Source: Stenotrophomonas_A sp002429615 (GTDB lineage: Bacteria; Pseudomonadota; Gammaproteobacteria; Xanthomonadales; Xanthomonadaceae). Taken from it: 17,875 nucleotides of DNA. Positions 1-9,597 of this stretch are shown here, piece by piece. The stretch's first letter is position 1. The number at the start of each line of letters is the position of its first letter. The stretch covers positions 1 through 17,875 of the forward strand of contig DALZZL010000067.1 of assembly GCA_031987425.1 (NCBI GenBank), read 5' to 3'. The position numbers and the translations under genes were made by a program. The notes beneath the pieces are model-generated. The model saw only the letters and a program-made list of their open reading frames with translations, had not been told where the DNA came from and ran no database searches.

Positions 1-77
1 ATGGGTTCACGGCGTGTCCCGAAAGGGCCCCGCCCCCGCAGGCCGCACGCGATCACCGCGAGCCGATCCACATCGAA
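1..77. repeat. Partial copy of composite palindromic repeat, inverted relative to 13323-13399
   Basis: Read 5' to 3', these bases are the reverse complement of 13323-13399. Only one substitution occurs in about the first 69 bases, and the match then fades. The copy carries one outer arm of the large palindrome (the GTCCCGAAAGGGCCCCG core at about 16-32) and one unit of the 37-base sequence that is tandemly duplicated at 13281-13354. The match runs to base 1, so the element is probably cut by the window edge. It lies 26 bases beyond the stop codon of the ABC1 kinase gene. No coding function is seen. Confidence 0.85.
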
Positions 78-103
78 GGCCAAGAAGCTCCAGCCCCAGA
101 CCC

Positions 104-1777
104 CTAACGACTCCGCCAGATCGCATAAAGGATCCACAACCCGCACAGCCCGGCCCCGACAAACCCGGTAACCCCCATCGCCAGCAGCCACCGGCTGGAC
201 AACCCGCCGATGCTGTTCATCACGATGGAAGACCCGATGATCAAAGCCGCAGTGACGATCCCCATCGTCAGCCGGTTCGCCGCGCGGTTCACCTGGTCTC
301 CGAAGCCCTTGAGCGCCTCGGTCTCGACCCGCAGCTGCAAGCGGCCGCGCTTGGCTGCCTGCAGCAGGCGGCGCAGGTCGCGCGGCAGGTCGCCGGCCAG
401 CGCCATCAGCCCACCCACCCCACGCTGCCCTCGCCGCCACAACTGCGCCGGCGCGAAGCGTTGCAGCATCACCCGTTGCAGATAAGGCCGCGCCTCGCCG
501 GCCATGTCGAAATCGGGATCCAGCTGCCGCCCCATCCCTTCCAGGGTCAGGAACGCCTTGATCATCAGCGCCAGGTCGGAAGGCAGCACCAGCGAATGCT
601 CGCGCAGGATGCCGGTGATATCGGCCAGCATCAAACCGATGCGTAGCTCCTTCAGCGGCACCCCGCGGTACTGGTCGACGAACAGCGCCACATCGGTCTG
701 CAGGCGGCCCTCGTCGACCTCCAGGCCACCATCGGCCCAAGCCAGCAGCACGTCGGTCACCGCCTCCGCATCGTGTTCCACTGCCCCATGCAGCAACCGC
801 GCGATCTGGAACCGCCGCTCCTCGGTCAAGCGCCCGACCATGCCGAAGTCGATCACCCCGATGCGGCCGTCGCGCAGGTAGAAGATGTTTCCCGGATGCG
901 GATCGGCATGGAAATAGCCGTCCTCCAGCACCATTTTCAGCACGATGCCCGCACCGCGCCGCGCCAGCTCGGCGCGATCCAGCCCCGCCGCATCCACCGC
1001 CGCCAGATCGCGCCCGGGAATGCCGTCGACGAAGTCCTGCACGTTGAGCGACGCGCTAGTCCACTGCCAATGCACCGCGGGAATGAAGATCTCCGGATGC
1101 CCGGCGAAATTGCCCGCGATCTTCTCCGCATGCCGGCACTCGGCGGCGAAATCCAGCTCGCGACGCAGCGACACCGTGAACTGCCGCACCACCTCACTGG
1201 GCCGATAGCGCCGCAGGTCCGGCGCCTGCGACTCGACCAGCTCGGCCAGGCGCGCCAGCAGCCGCAGATCGGCCTCGATGGTCTCGCCGATGCCGGGCCG
1301 GCGGATCTTCAGCACCACCGCGCGCCCATCCTCCAGCCACGCACGATGCGTCTGCGCCAGCGACGCCGCCGCCAGCGGCTGCTCGTCCAGGCGCGCGAAT
1401 ATTTCCTCGGGCGCCGCGCCCAAGTCCGCCATCAATTGCGGGCGCACCTGCGCATACGGCAACGCCGGCACCGCGTTCTGCAACTCGCTCAGCTCCGCGA
1501 TCCAGTCCGGCGGCAGCAGGTCCACGCGCGTGGCCATTACCTGCCCCAGCTTGACGAACGTCGGGCCGAGATCCTCCAGCGCGCGACGCACGCGGGTCGC
1601 CGCGGACATCCGCAGCATCTCGTCGGCGTTGTGCCAGTGCAGCAGGCGACCGGCGCGCTCCAGCCATTCCGCCAGCCCGATGCGGCGCACCATGTCGCCG
1701 AAGCCATAACGGATCAGGACCGATGCGATCTCCTGCATCCGCCCCAGGTCGCGCACCGTGCCCAGCGCCTCCCACAT
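104..1777 (-). CDS. ABC1/AarF/UbiB-family atypical kinase, membrane anchored
   Basis: 557 residues, close to E. coli UbiB (546). ABC1-family signatures are present in order: KLGQ at 76-79 (the KxGQ motif), the alanine-rich loop AAAS at 136-139, Lys157 in VVLKIRRPG, HADPHPGN at 290-297 and DFG at 310-312. Two hydrophobic segments (about 503-523 and 530-553) end the protein, as in UbiB, so it should sit at the inner membrane. Family members act as ATPases or atypical kinases; UbiB supports ubiquinone biosynthesis. The context (downstream of hflX and pncC, not next to ubiE/ubiJ) does not prove a quinone role, and this could be a paralog of the true UbiB. The start is set at the ATG at 1777, 40 bases after the pncC stop. 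The open frame continues upstream, but only as an antiparallel shadow inside pncC. The stop is TAG. Confidence 0.88.
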   Translation of the reverse strand: MWEALGTVRDLGRMQEIASVLIRYGFGDMVRRIGLAEWLERAGRLLHWHNADEMLRMSAATRVRRALEDLGPTFVKLGQVMATRVDLLPPDWIAELSELQNAVPALPYAQVRPQLMADLGAAPEEIFARLDEQPLAAASLAQTHRAWLEDGRAVVLKIRRPGIGETIEADLRLLARLAELVESQAPDLRRYRPSEVVRQFTVSLRRELDFAAECRHAEKIAGNFAGHPEIFIPAVHWQWTSASLNVQDFVDGIPGRDLAAVDAAGLDRAELARRGAGIVLKMVLEDGYFHADPHPGNIFYLRDGRIGVIDFGMVGRLTEERRFQIARLLHGAVEHDAEAVTDVLLAWADGGLEVDEGRLQTDVALFVDQYRGVPLKELRIGLMLADITGILREHSLVLPSDLALMIKAFLTLEGMGRQLDPDFDMAGEARPYLQRVMLQRFAPAQLWRRGQRGVGGLMALAGDLPRDLRRLLQAAKRGRLQLRVETEALKGFGDQVNRAANRLTMGIVTAALIIGSSIVMNSIGGLSSRWLLAMGVTGFVGAGLCGLWILYAIWRSR

Positions 1778-1817
1778 CAGCGCGCCCTCCGCTTGCCGGC
1801 CTGGCGCGCCCGGGTCG

Positions 1818-2309
1818 TCACAGCAGCGCGCCCAACCCGTGCAGCGCGGCCGCCACGGTCCGGCGACGCACGCTGTCGCGATCGCCATCGAAATGGAACA
1901 CCTCGGCCTTGGCGTAGCCGCCGCGGCGCTTCCAGCCGATCCACACCGTGCCCACCGGCTTGTCCGCGCTGCCACCGCCCGGGCCAGCGATGCCGGTGAC
2001 CGCCACCGCGATGCTCGCCCCGGAATTGACCAGCGCACCGGAGACCATCTCGATCACCGTCTCGCGGCTCACCGCCCCGTGCACTTCCAGGGTCTGCGGC
2101 CGCACGCCGAGCAGGGCCTGCTTGGCCTCGTAGCTGTAGGCGGCCATGCCGCAATCGAACCATCCCGAGGAACCGGCGACATCGGTCACCGCCTTGGCGA
2201 TCCAGCCGCCGGTACAGCTCTCGGCGGTGACCAGGCGCTCGCGCGCGCCCTGCAGTTGGCTTCCCAGCAGCTCGGCAAGCTGCCGCAGTTCGGCGTCGGT
2301 CGGACTCAT
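1818..2309 (-). CDS. pncC: Nicotinamide-nucleotide amidohydrolase (CinA C-terminal domain protein)
   Basis: 163 residues, the size of stand-alone CinA-C proteins, with no N-terminal MoCF-like domain. PncC hydrolyses nicotinamide mononucleotide to nicotinate mononucleotide in NAD recycling. The signature AESCTGG at 29-35 supplies the catalytic Ser31, and VTGIAGPGGG (104-113) followed by KPVGTVW (117-123) forms the conserved second half of the site. Start ATG at 2309; a clear Shine-Dalgarno is lacking (a C-rich GATCCCCC precedes it). The gene lies 70 bases after hflX and 40 before the ABC1 kinase on the same strand, so co-transcription is likely. Many genomes call this family cinA and place it beside recA; recA is not in this window. 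The assignment of family is firm; the physiological role is inferred from the family. Confidence 0.93.
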   Translation of the reverse strand: MSPTDAELRQLAELLGSQLQGARERLVTAESCTGGWIAKAVTDVAGSSGWFDCGMAAYSYEAKQALLGVRPQTLEVHGAVSRETVIEMVSGALVNSGASIAVAVTGIAGPGGGSADKPVGTVWIGWKRRGGYAKAEVFHFDGDRDSVRRRTVAAALHGLGALL

Positions 2310-2379
2310 GGGGGATCGGATCGGGGGATGGGTGTCTTTGTAGCCCAATCCGGCGGCGCTGTCGCGCTGCCCGCCGCGA

Positions 2380-3696
2380 TCACCACTCCTCGGGCGGCGG
2401 CGCCGGCAACAGCGCGCGGATCGGCGCACCTTCGCGGCTCGCTGCCAGGCGTTCGGCCTCGGCGATGGGGATGTCCACTTCCAGCAGCCAGCCTTCCTCG
2501 TCGGCCTGCTCGCCCTGCACCACTTCCAGCGCATGCAGGCGCGAACGCAGGCGCCCCGCCGCCGGTGGCAGGCGCAGCGTGCCGGTGACGTGCTGCAGGC
2601 CCAGGCGCTGGCCGAGCACGCGCTGCAGCAGGTCCAGGCCACGGTCATCGCGCGCGGAGATCCATACCCGTTCGCGGCGTGCCTCGTCGGGAACACCATC
2701 CTGCGCGTCGTGGCGCACTTCGGCGCCCTCGATGCGATCGATCTTGTTGAAGACCAGCAGCTGCGGCAGATCACCCGCGCCCACCGCCTGCAGTACTTCG
2801 TCCACCTGGCGGATGCGGTCCTCGCGCAGCGGATCGGCGGCATCGACCACGTGCAGCAGCAGGTCGGCCTCGCGCGCCTCCGACAGCGTCGAGCGGAACG
2901 CGGCCACCAGTTCGTGCGGCAGGTCGCGCACGAAGCCGACGGTGTCGGCCAGGATCACATTGCCGCCCGGCAGCCCGATCCGCCGCACGGTCGGGTCGAG
3001 CGTGGCGAACAGCTGGTCGGCGGCGTAGGCCTCCGCGCCGGTCAGCGCATTGAACAGCGTCGACTTGCCGGCGTTGGTGTAGCCGACCAGCGCGATGCGC
3101 GGCAGCTCGCTGCGCACGCGCGCGCGTCGCATCTGGGTGCGTTGCACCTCGACCTTCTCCAGCCGCTTCTGCAGCTGCTCCACCCGCTTCTGCAGCAGGC
3201 GGCGGTCGGTTTCCAGCTGGGTTTCACCCGGACCACGCAGGCCGATGGAACCGCCGCGCTGGCGTTCCAGGTGGGTCCAGCCACGCACCAGCCGCGTGGC
3301 GAGGTGACGCAGCTGCGCCAGCTCGACCTGCAGCTTGCCTTCGTGGCTGTGCGCCCGCTGCGCGAAGATGTCCAGGATCAGGCCGGTACGGTCGATCACC
3401 CGCCGCTGCAGCGCCCGTTCCAGGTTGCGTTCCTGCACCGGCGAGAGCGCGTGGTTCACCAGCACCAGGTCGGCGCCGGTGGCGTCGGCCGCAGCCTTGA
3501 CCTCTTCCAGCTTGCCGCTGCCGATCAGCGTCGCCGGACTGGGCCGGTCGATGCGGGCGGTCAGGGTCGCGGCCACGCTGGCACCTGCCGACTTGGCCAG
3601 GTCCACGAACTCCTCAAGCACATCTTCTTCGACAGGCCCACCGGCGTGGGTCTGGATCAACAGCGCGTGTTCGCCTCGCTTCGAGCGGTCAAACAC
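2380..3696 (-). CDS. hflX: GTPase HflX (ribosome-splitting factor)
   Basis: 438 residues (E. coli HflX is 426). The N-terminal HflX domain contains the Gly-rich linker GLRGPGETQLETDRR (152-166) and a basic coiled segment to about 193. The G domain follows: G1 GYTNAGKST 205-213, G2 Thr in ATLDPT 231-236, G3 DTVGF 251-255, G4 NKID 317-320 and G5 SA at 347-348. HflX splits stalled or heat-damaged 70S ribosomes. The start is GTG at 3696: it gives the conserved N terminus MFDR found in E. coli HflX, has GGAG six bases upstream, and lies 14 bases after the hfq stop. A nearby ATG at 3700 is out of frame. It forms the usual hfq-hflX pair, but hflK and hflC do not follow; pncC does. Confidence 0.97.
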   Translation of the reverse strand: MFDRSKRGEHALLIQTHAGGPVEEDVLEEFVDLAKSAGASVAATLTARIDRPSPATLIGSGKLEEVKAAADATGADLVLVNHALSPVQERNLERALQRRVIDRTGLILDIFAQRAHSHEGKLQVELAQLRHLATRLVRGWTHLERQRGGSIGLRGPGETQLETDRRLLQKRVEQLQKRLEKVEVQRTQMRRARVRSELPRIALVGYTNAGKSTLFNALTGAEAYAADQLFATLDPTVRRIGLPGGNVILADTVGFVRDLPHELVAAFRSTLSEAREADLLLHVVDAADPLREDRIRQVDEVLQAVGAGDLPQLLVFNKIDRIEGAEVRHDAQDGVPDEARRERVWISARDDRGLDLLQRVLGQRLGLQHVTGTLRLPPAAGRLRSRLHALEVVQGEQADEEGWLLEVDIPIAEAERLAASREGAPIRALLPAPPPEEW

Positions 3697-3710
3697 GCAT
3701 CACTCCGGTA

Positions 3711-3983
3711 TTACTCGACTTCATCTTCCGCCTGGGAACCATCATTGGACTGCACATAGCCACCGCCCGGCCCGACGCGGACATTGCGCGCCGGCACGAC
3801 GGTGGAAATGGCGTGCTTGTAGACCATCTGGCTGACGGTATTACGCAGCAGCACCACGAACTGGTCGAAGGACTCGATCGTCCCCTGCAGCTTGATCCCG
3901 TTGACCAGATAGACCGAGACCGGCACCCGCTCCCGACGCAGGGCGTTCAGAAAAGGGTCCTGCAAGGATTGCCCCTTGGACAT
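3711..3983 (-). CDS. hfq: RNA chaperone Hfq
   Basis: 90 residues. Hfq forms a hexameric ring that pairs small RNAs with mRNAs. The N terminus MSKGQSLQDPFLNALRRERV matches the family closely. The Sm1 core covers VNGIKLQGTIESFDQFVVLL (about 27-46) and the Sm2 motif is YKHAIST (about 55-61). The C-terminal tail is short and acidic, ending AEDEVE, unlike the longer E. coli tail (102 residues in all). The ATG at 3983 is preferred; a GTG immediately upstream at 3986 is in frame and would add one residue. GGAG lies 8 bases before the ATG. The gene is 72 bases after miaA and 14 before hflX. An own promoter in the 72-base gap is possible, but no convincing -35/-10 pair was found. Confidence 0.97.
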   Translation of the reverse strand: MSKGQSLQDPFLNALRRERVPVSVYLVNGIKLQGTIESFDQFVVLLRNTVSQMVYKHAISTVVPARNVRVGPGGGYVQSNDGSQAEDEVE

Positions 3984-4055
3984 CACACACGCTCCGTTAT
4001 TGTTCTTATGTTCCCGGTCGACCCGCTTTCCCCAGCCGGTTCCGGAAGGTGGATG

Positions 4056-5039
4056 TTACACGCACGTTGCCGGCCCGCCAGCACCTGATGTGGCCAGGAA
4101 GCCGGCCAGTGCCTGTTCAAGCTGACCGCCGTCACGCTCCGGATCGAACCAGCGTGCGTCCAGTTCGCCGCGCAACCAGGTCAGCTGCCGCTTGGCCAGC
4201 TGTCGCGTTGCCTGAATGGCCTGCTCGCGGAAGGCGGTCGCGTCGGTCGCGCCGTCCAGGTGTTCCCAGGCCTGCCGGTAGCCGACCGCGCGTACCGCCG
4301 GCAGGTCCAGCGGCGCGGCGACCGCGCGCAGGCCCGGCAGTGCGCGCAGGTGTCGCACCTCGTCGAGGAAGCCGTCGGCCAGCATCGCGTCGAAACGGCG
4401 CGCGATGCGCGCGTGCAGTACCGCGCGCTCGCTGGGTGCCAGCACCAGCTTGAGGACGCGCAGCGGCAGCCGCGGGCCCGGCGGCTGCGACTGCCAGTAG
4501 CTGATCGGCTGGCCGGTCAGGCGATGCACTTCCAGCGCCCGCTGGATGCGCTGCGGATCGGTGGCGTGGATGCGCGCGGCGGCGATGGGATCGACCACGG
4601 CAAGCTGCCGATGCAGTTCGCCCCAACCCACGGCGGCGGCCTGCGCGGCAATCTCCGCGCGGATCGCCGGATCGGCGGGCGGCATCTGCGCCAGGCCGTC
4701 GAGCAGCGCGCTGAAATACAGGCCGGTGCCACCGGCCAGGATCGGCAGGCGCCCGCGCGCGACGATATCCGCGATCGCGGCACGGGCATCGCTGGCGAAC
4801 TCGGCGGCCGAGTACGCCTGCCAGGGATCGCGCACGTCCAGCAGGTGATGCGGCACCGCCGCCTGCAGGGTGGCGTCGGGCTTGGCCGCGCCGATGTCCA
4901 GGCCGCGATAGACCAGCGCCGAGTCGACGCTGACAATCTCCCCGCCCAGGCGCTGCGCCCAGTCGATCGCCAGCGCGGTCTTGCCGCTGGCGGTCGGGCC
5001 CATCAGCGCGATCGCCAGCGGTCGGCGATCGGCAGGCAT
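4056..5039 (-). CDS. miaA: tRNA dimethylallyltransferase
   Basis: 327 residues (E. coli 316). MiaA transfers a dimethylallyl group to N6 of A37 in tRNAs that read codons starting with U. The P-loop-like GPTASGKT lies at 14-21, the catalytic region VDSALVYRGLDIGAAKP at 38-54 (Asp39) and GGTGLYF at 103-109. The C-terminal half holds the tRNA-binding part, including AVGYRQAWEHL and RQLAKRQLTWLR. The start ATG at 5039 shares its A with the TGA of folP (TGATG), so translation is coupled. Longer frames upstream lie inside folP and are rejected. Its substrate DMAPP is a product of the MEP pathway, to which ispD and ispF in this window belong. The order miaA-hfq-hflX is the one known from E. coli. 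Confidence 0.96.
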   Translation of the reverse strand: MPADRRPLAIALMGPTASGKTALAIDWAQRLGGEIVSVDSALVYRGLDIGAAKPDATLQAAVPHHLLDVRDPWQAYSAAEFASDARAAIADIVARGRLPILAGGTGLYFSALLDGLAQMPPADPAIRAEIAAQAAAVGWGELHRQLAVVDPIAAARIHATDPQRIQRALEVHRLTGQPISYWQSQPPGPRLPLRVLKLVLAPSERAVLHARIARRFDAMLADGFLDEVRHLRALPGLRAVAAPLDLPAVRAVGYRQAWEHLDGATDATAFREQAIQATRQLAKRQLTWLRGELDARWFDPERDGGQLEQALAGFLATSGAGGPATCV

Positions 5040-5944
5040 CAGTCTTCGTCCGGCCAGCGGATCGTCGGCGCGGCGGCCGGACGATCCTGGCGTGGCGTCG
5101 GCACCGCATCGATCGCCGCCCACACCTTCAGCGCGTCGACGGTCGGCGCCACGTCGTGCACGCGCAACAGCAGCGCGCCGCGCTGCGCGGCGACCAAGTG
5201 CGCGGCCACCGAACCGGCCACGCGTTCGGCCGGCACGCTGCGCCCGGTGAGCTCGCCGATGCTGCGCTTGCGCGACAGCCCGGCCAGCAGCGGCAGGCCG
5301 AACTCACCAAAACGCTCCAGCGCCGCCAGCAGCTGCAGATTGTGCTCGGTGGTCTTGCCGAAGCCGAAACCCGGATCCAGCACTAGGCGACGCTTGTCGA
5401 TGCCGGCCATCTCCGCGGCGAAGATGCGCTCGGCCAGGAAGCGATGCACGTCGGCGACGACATCGTCATACACCGGCGCATCCTGCATCGAGCGCGGCTC
5501 GCCGAGCATGTGCATCAGCACCACCGGCACGCGCAGTTCGGCGGCGGCATCCAGCGCACCCGGCGCACGCAGGCCGTAGATGTCGTTGATCAGGCCGGCG
5601 CCGGCGGCGACCGCGGCGCGCATGACCTCGGGCTTGAAGGTATCGATGCTGATCGGCAACGCGGTGCGCGCGGCCAGCTGCTCGATCACCGGCACCACGC
5701 GGCGCAGCTCTTCCTCCAGCGGCACCGGCTCGGCGCCGGGACGGGTCGACTCGCCGCCGATGTCGAGCACGTCCGCGCCCTCCTCCGCCAGCTTCAGGCC
5801 ATGCGCCACCGCGGCTTCGAGATCGTCGTGCGTGCCGCCATCGGAGAACGAATCCGGGGTGACGTTGACGATGCCCATCACCCGCGGGCGATCCAAGCGC
5901 AGCGCGCGGCCGTTGCAGTCCAGCACCAGGGCGGTGTCGAACAT
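5039..5944 (-). CDS. folP: Dihydropteroate synthase
   Basis: 301 residues, slightly longer than E. coli FolP (282). It condenses p-aminobenzoate with hydroxymethyl-dihydropterin diphosphate in folate synthesis and is the sulfonamide target. Motifs: NVTPDSFSDGG 27-37 (pterin and diphosphate loop), GGESTRPG 63-70, PISIDTFK 97-104, DPGFGFGKT 190-198, SRKRS 224-228 and RVHD 261-264. A proline- and alanine-rich tail of about 20 residues follows the TIM barrel. The start ATG at 5944 has GGGAG six bases upstream. It is the first gene of the run and lies just beyond the ftsH terminator. In E. coli folP lies between ftsH and glmM; here the next gene is miaA. Confidence 0.96.
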   Translation of the reverse strand: MFDTALVLDCNGRALRLDRPRVMGIVNVTPDSFSDGGTHDDLEAAVAHGLKLAEEGADVLDIGGESTRPGAEPVPLEEELRRVVPVIEQLAARTALPISIDTFKPEVMRAAVAAGAGLINDIYGLRAPGALDAAAELRVPVVLMHMLGEPRSMQDAPVYDDVVADVHRFLAERIFAAEMAGIDKRRLVLDPGFGFGKTTEHNLQLLAALERFGEFGLPLLAGLSRKRSIGELTGRSVPAERVAGSVAAHLVAAQRGALLLRVHDVAPTVDALKVWAAIDAVPTPRQDRPAAAPTIRWPDED

Positions 5945-6070
5945 CAGGCGCTCCCGGCGCGCGCGGCGCGGCAGGCAGGCGGAATCGGGGACGGCATCAT
6001 GCGGGAATCTCTCGGCAACCGGCGGCCATTGTCGCGCAGCGCGCCGGCCGCTGCCTATGTGGATGGCGGC

Positions 6071-6104
6071 GCAAACAAAAACGCGCGGCTCGCGCCGCGC
6101 GTTT
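6071..6104 (-). terminator. Intrinsic terminator after ftsH
   Basis: An 11-base perfect inverted repeat (6079-6089 with 6094-6104, AAACGCGCGGC and its complement) encloses a 4-base loop. On the minus strand the stem is followed by a T-rich run (TTTTTGTTT, bases 6071-6081 on the complement). It begins 27 bases past the ftsH stop. This separates rlmE-ftsH from the folP operon. Confidence 0.9.
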
Positions 6105-6131
6105 CTGGTCAAACACCGCTGGTGGCGCGGA

Positions 6132-8069
<1,938 letters not shown>

Positions 8070-8136
8070 CCTCATTGGCTCCGGTGTCCCTCTCTAGGCT
8101 TCTTCTTACGGCGGTTCACGGTTGTCTGGCAGCAGC

Positions 8137-8769
8137 TTACTTGATCTGGGCACGCTTGCCCTGTCCGAGGGCATACACCTCCGGCGAACGCTTGCGCGAG
8201 GCCTCGGGCTTGCGGATGGACACCTTGTCGTACCGGCGGCGCAGTTCGCGGACGTATTCATCGAAACCGACGCCCTGGAACAGCTTGATCAGGAAAGCGC
8301 CCCCCGGTTTGAGGTGGTGGTCGGCGAAATCCATCGCCAACTCGGCCAGATGCATCATCCGCGGCTGGTCCACCGCGTCCATGCCGCTCTTATTGGGGGC
8401 CATATCCGACAGCACAAGGTCCACCGGCTGATCGCCCAACATCGCTTCGAACTGGGATAGGACGGTTTCTTCCCTGAAGTCACCATGAAGGAACTCGACC
8501 CCGGCCAGCGGGGGCATTTCCAGGATGTCTAGGGCCAGCACCCGGCCGCGGTCGCCCATCTGCTTGCGGACCTGCTGCGACCAGCCGCCGGGCGCGGCGC
8601 CGAGGTCGACCACGACCATGTCGGGTTTGAGCAGGCGATCGCGCGCCAGCAGCTCTTCGAGCTTGTAGGCGGCACGGGAGCGCATGCCCTCGGACTGGGC
8701 CTTTTTCACGAACGGGTCGGAAAAATGCTCCTTGAGCCAACGTTGGCTGCTCTTGCTGCGGGAGGCCAT
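8137..8769 (-). CDS. rlmE: 23S rRNA (uridine-2'-O)-methyltransferase RlmE
   Basis: 210 residues (E. coli 209). RlmE, also called RrmJ or FtsJ, methylates the 2'-hydroxyl of U2552 in the A loop of 23S rRNA. The SAM-binding motif VVVDLGAAPGGWSQ is at 52-65. The catalytic K-D-K-E set is visible as Lys36 (RAAYKLEE), Asp122 (LSDMAPN), Lys162 (LIKLFQG) and Glu197 (SPEVYA). The start ATG at 8769 gives MASRSKSSQRWLKEHF, typical of the family. It is transcribed with ftsH and is divergent from yhbY; this arrangement is also seen in E. coli. Confidence 0.97.
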   Translation of the reverse strand: MASRSKSSQRWLKEHFSDPFVKKAQSEGMRSRAAYKLEELLARDRLLKPDMVVVDLGAAPGGWSQQVRKQMGDRGRVLALDILEMPPLAGVEFLHGDFREETVLSQFEAMLGDQPVDLVLSDMAPNKSGMDAVDQPRMMHLAELAMDFADHHLKPGGAFLIKLFQGVGFDEYVRELRRRYDKVSIRKPEASRKRSPEVYALGQGKRAQIK

Positions 8770-8795
8770 GGTCTGGAAGGTACGAAGGGCCGGCC

Positions 8796-8801
8796 ATGAT
8801 A
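8796..8801 (-). promoter_or_regulatory. Candidate -10 element for rlmE-ftsH
   Basis: On the minus strand TATCAT matches five of six bases of the sigma-70 -10 consensus and ends 26 bases before the rlmE ATG. The ten-base context GGTATCATGG is identical to one upstream of surE. No good -35 hexamer is seen at 16-18 bases, so this is a suggestion only. Confidence 0.35.
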
Positions 8802-8834
8802 CCCTGAACCCCCTTGGCTTCCCGTTCGACCTGC

Positions 8835-9140
8835 ATGTCCACCGCGCTCACCTCCTCCCAGAACCGTTTCCTGCGTGGCATGGCCCATGACCTCAAGGCC
8901 CTGCTGCAGACCGGAGGCAAGGGGGTAACGCCGGCGTTCCTGGCCGAGCTGGACGAGGTGCTGGAGCGCCATGAGCTGGTCAAGGTGAAGGTCGCCGCCG
9001 AGGACCGCGAGTCCCGCGACGCGATGATCGAGGACATCACCGCGCGCAGCGGTGCGGCGCTGGTGCAGCGCATCGGCCACGTGGCCGTGCTGTATCGCCC
9101 GAGCAAGGACAAGCGCCAGATCGTGCTGCCGCGCGGCTGA
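8835..9140 (+). CDS. yhbY: YhbY-family RNA-binding protein (CRM domain)
   Basis: 101 residues (E. coli YhbY is 97). A single CRS1-YhbY (CRM) domain fills the protein; E. coli YhbY associates with pre-50S ribosomal particles. The family pattern is visible: LRGMAHDLKALLQTGGKGVT (about 13-32, with the GGKG loop at 27-30), the helix that ends ERHELVKVKV (44-53), AEDRESRD (55-62) and the final strand VAVLYRPSKDKRQIVLPR (83-100). The ATG at 8835 is chosen because it leaves a short N-terminal tail; the frame opens slightly earlier at 8814 inside the divergent intergenic region. It lies opposite rlmE, and seven bases separate its stop from the next gene. Confidence 0.93.
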   Translation: MSTALTSSQNRFLRGMAHDLKALLQTGGKGVTPAFLAELDEVLERHELVKVKVAAEDRESRDAMIEDITARSGAALVQRIGHVAVLYRPSKDKRQIVLPRG

Positions 9141-9147
9141 TCCCGGC

Positions 9148-9528
9148 ATGCAGCTTTCCGAAGACCGTCCGGACTACGAATACGCCCTGCGCGCGGCCGA
9201 CGGCCGGCATGCCAAGGTCAACGACCGCGTGCTGGAGCGCAGCTTCATCCTGGCCCCGGACCGGCTGGTCGAGGACTGGGCGGTGGCCGGGCTGGCGTCG
9301 CTGAAGCCGGCGGACATGGAGGCCGTGCTGGCGCTGTCGCCGGCGCTGGTGTTGCTGGGAACCGGCTCGCGCCAGGGTTTCCCGGAGCCGGCGGTGCTGG
9401 CCGCCTGCCTGACCCGCGGGATCGGCCTGGAAGCGATGAGCAACGATGCCGCCGCGCGCACCTACAACGTGCTGGCCGCCGAAGGCCGCAAGGTGGTGCT
9501 GGCGATGATCCTGGAACCGGCGCCGTAA
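9148..9528 (+). CDS. Mth938-like (DUF498/Xcc1710-like) domain protein, function unknown
   Basis: 126 residues, all of it one Mth938-like domain (the Xcc1710-like group). Typical stretches are the N-terminal MQLSEDRPDYEYALRA, LERSFILAPDRLVEDW (about 28-43), LALSPALVLLGTGSRQ (about 60-75) and EAMSNDAAARTYNVLAAEGR (about 94-113). Related domains are found in the human mitochondrial complex I assembly factor NDUFAF3, but no enzymatic activity can be read from this sequence. There is no signal peptide and no membrane segment. It starts 7 bases after yhbY and is probably translated from the same mRNA, so a link to ribosome or membrane-complex assembly is conceivable but unproven. It converges on nlpD. 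Confidence 0.9.
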   Translation: MQLSEDRPDYEYALRAADGRHAKVNDRVLERSFILAPDRLVEDWAVAGLASLKPADMEAVLALSPALVLLGTGSRQGFPEPAVLAACLTRGIGLEAMSNDAAARTYNVLAAEGRKVVLAMILEPAP

Positions 9529-9535
9529 CGTCGCC

Positions 9536-9560
9536 CTGCAGGAGCGGCTTCAGCCGCGAC
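9536..9560 (+). repeat. REP (GTAG/SMAG-like) hairpin, unit 1
   Basis: GGAGCGGCTTCAGCCGCGAC at 9541-9560 forms the stem CGGC/GCCG around a TTCA loop with a GCAG-type foot before it. The same 20-base core occurs at 13593-13612, after a perfect GTAG foot. It lies 8 bases beyond the stop of the Mth938-like gene, in the gap where two transcripts converge. Confidence 0.85.
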
Positions 9561-9597
9561 AGGCTGGCGGAAAGGGCATCACACCGGAAGCCGCACG

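Noticed and set aside
1778..2038. An 87-residue N-terminal extension of the ABC1 kinase frame
   Set aside because: It overlaps pncC on the same strand in another frame, is low in complexity (Arg/Ala/Ser), and the ABC1 protein has a complete N terminus from the ATG at 1777.
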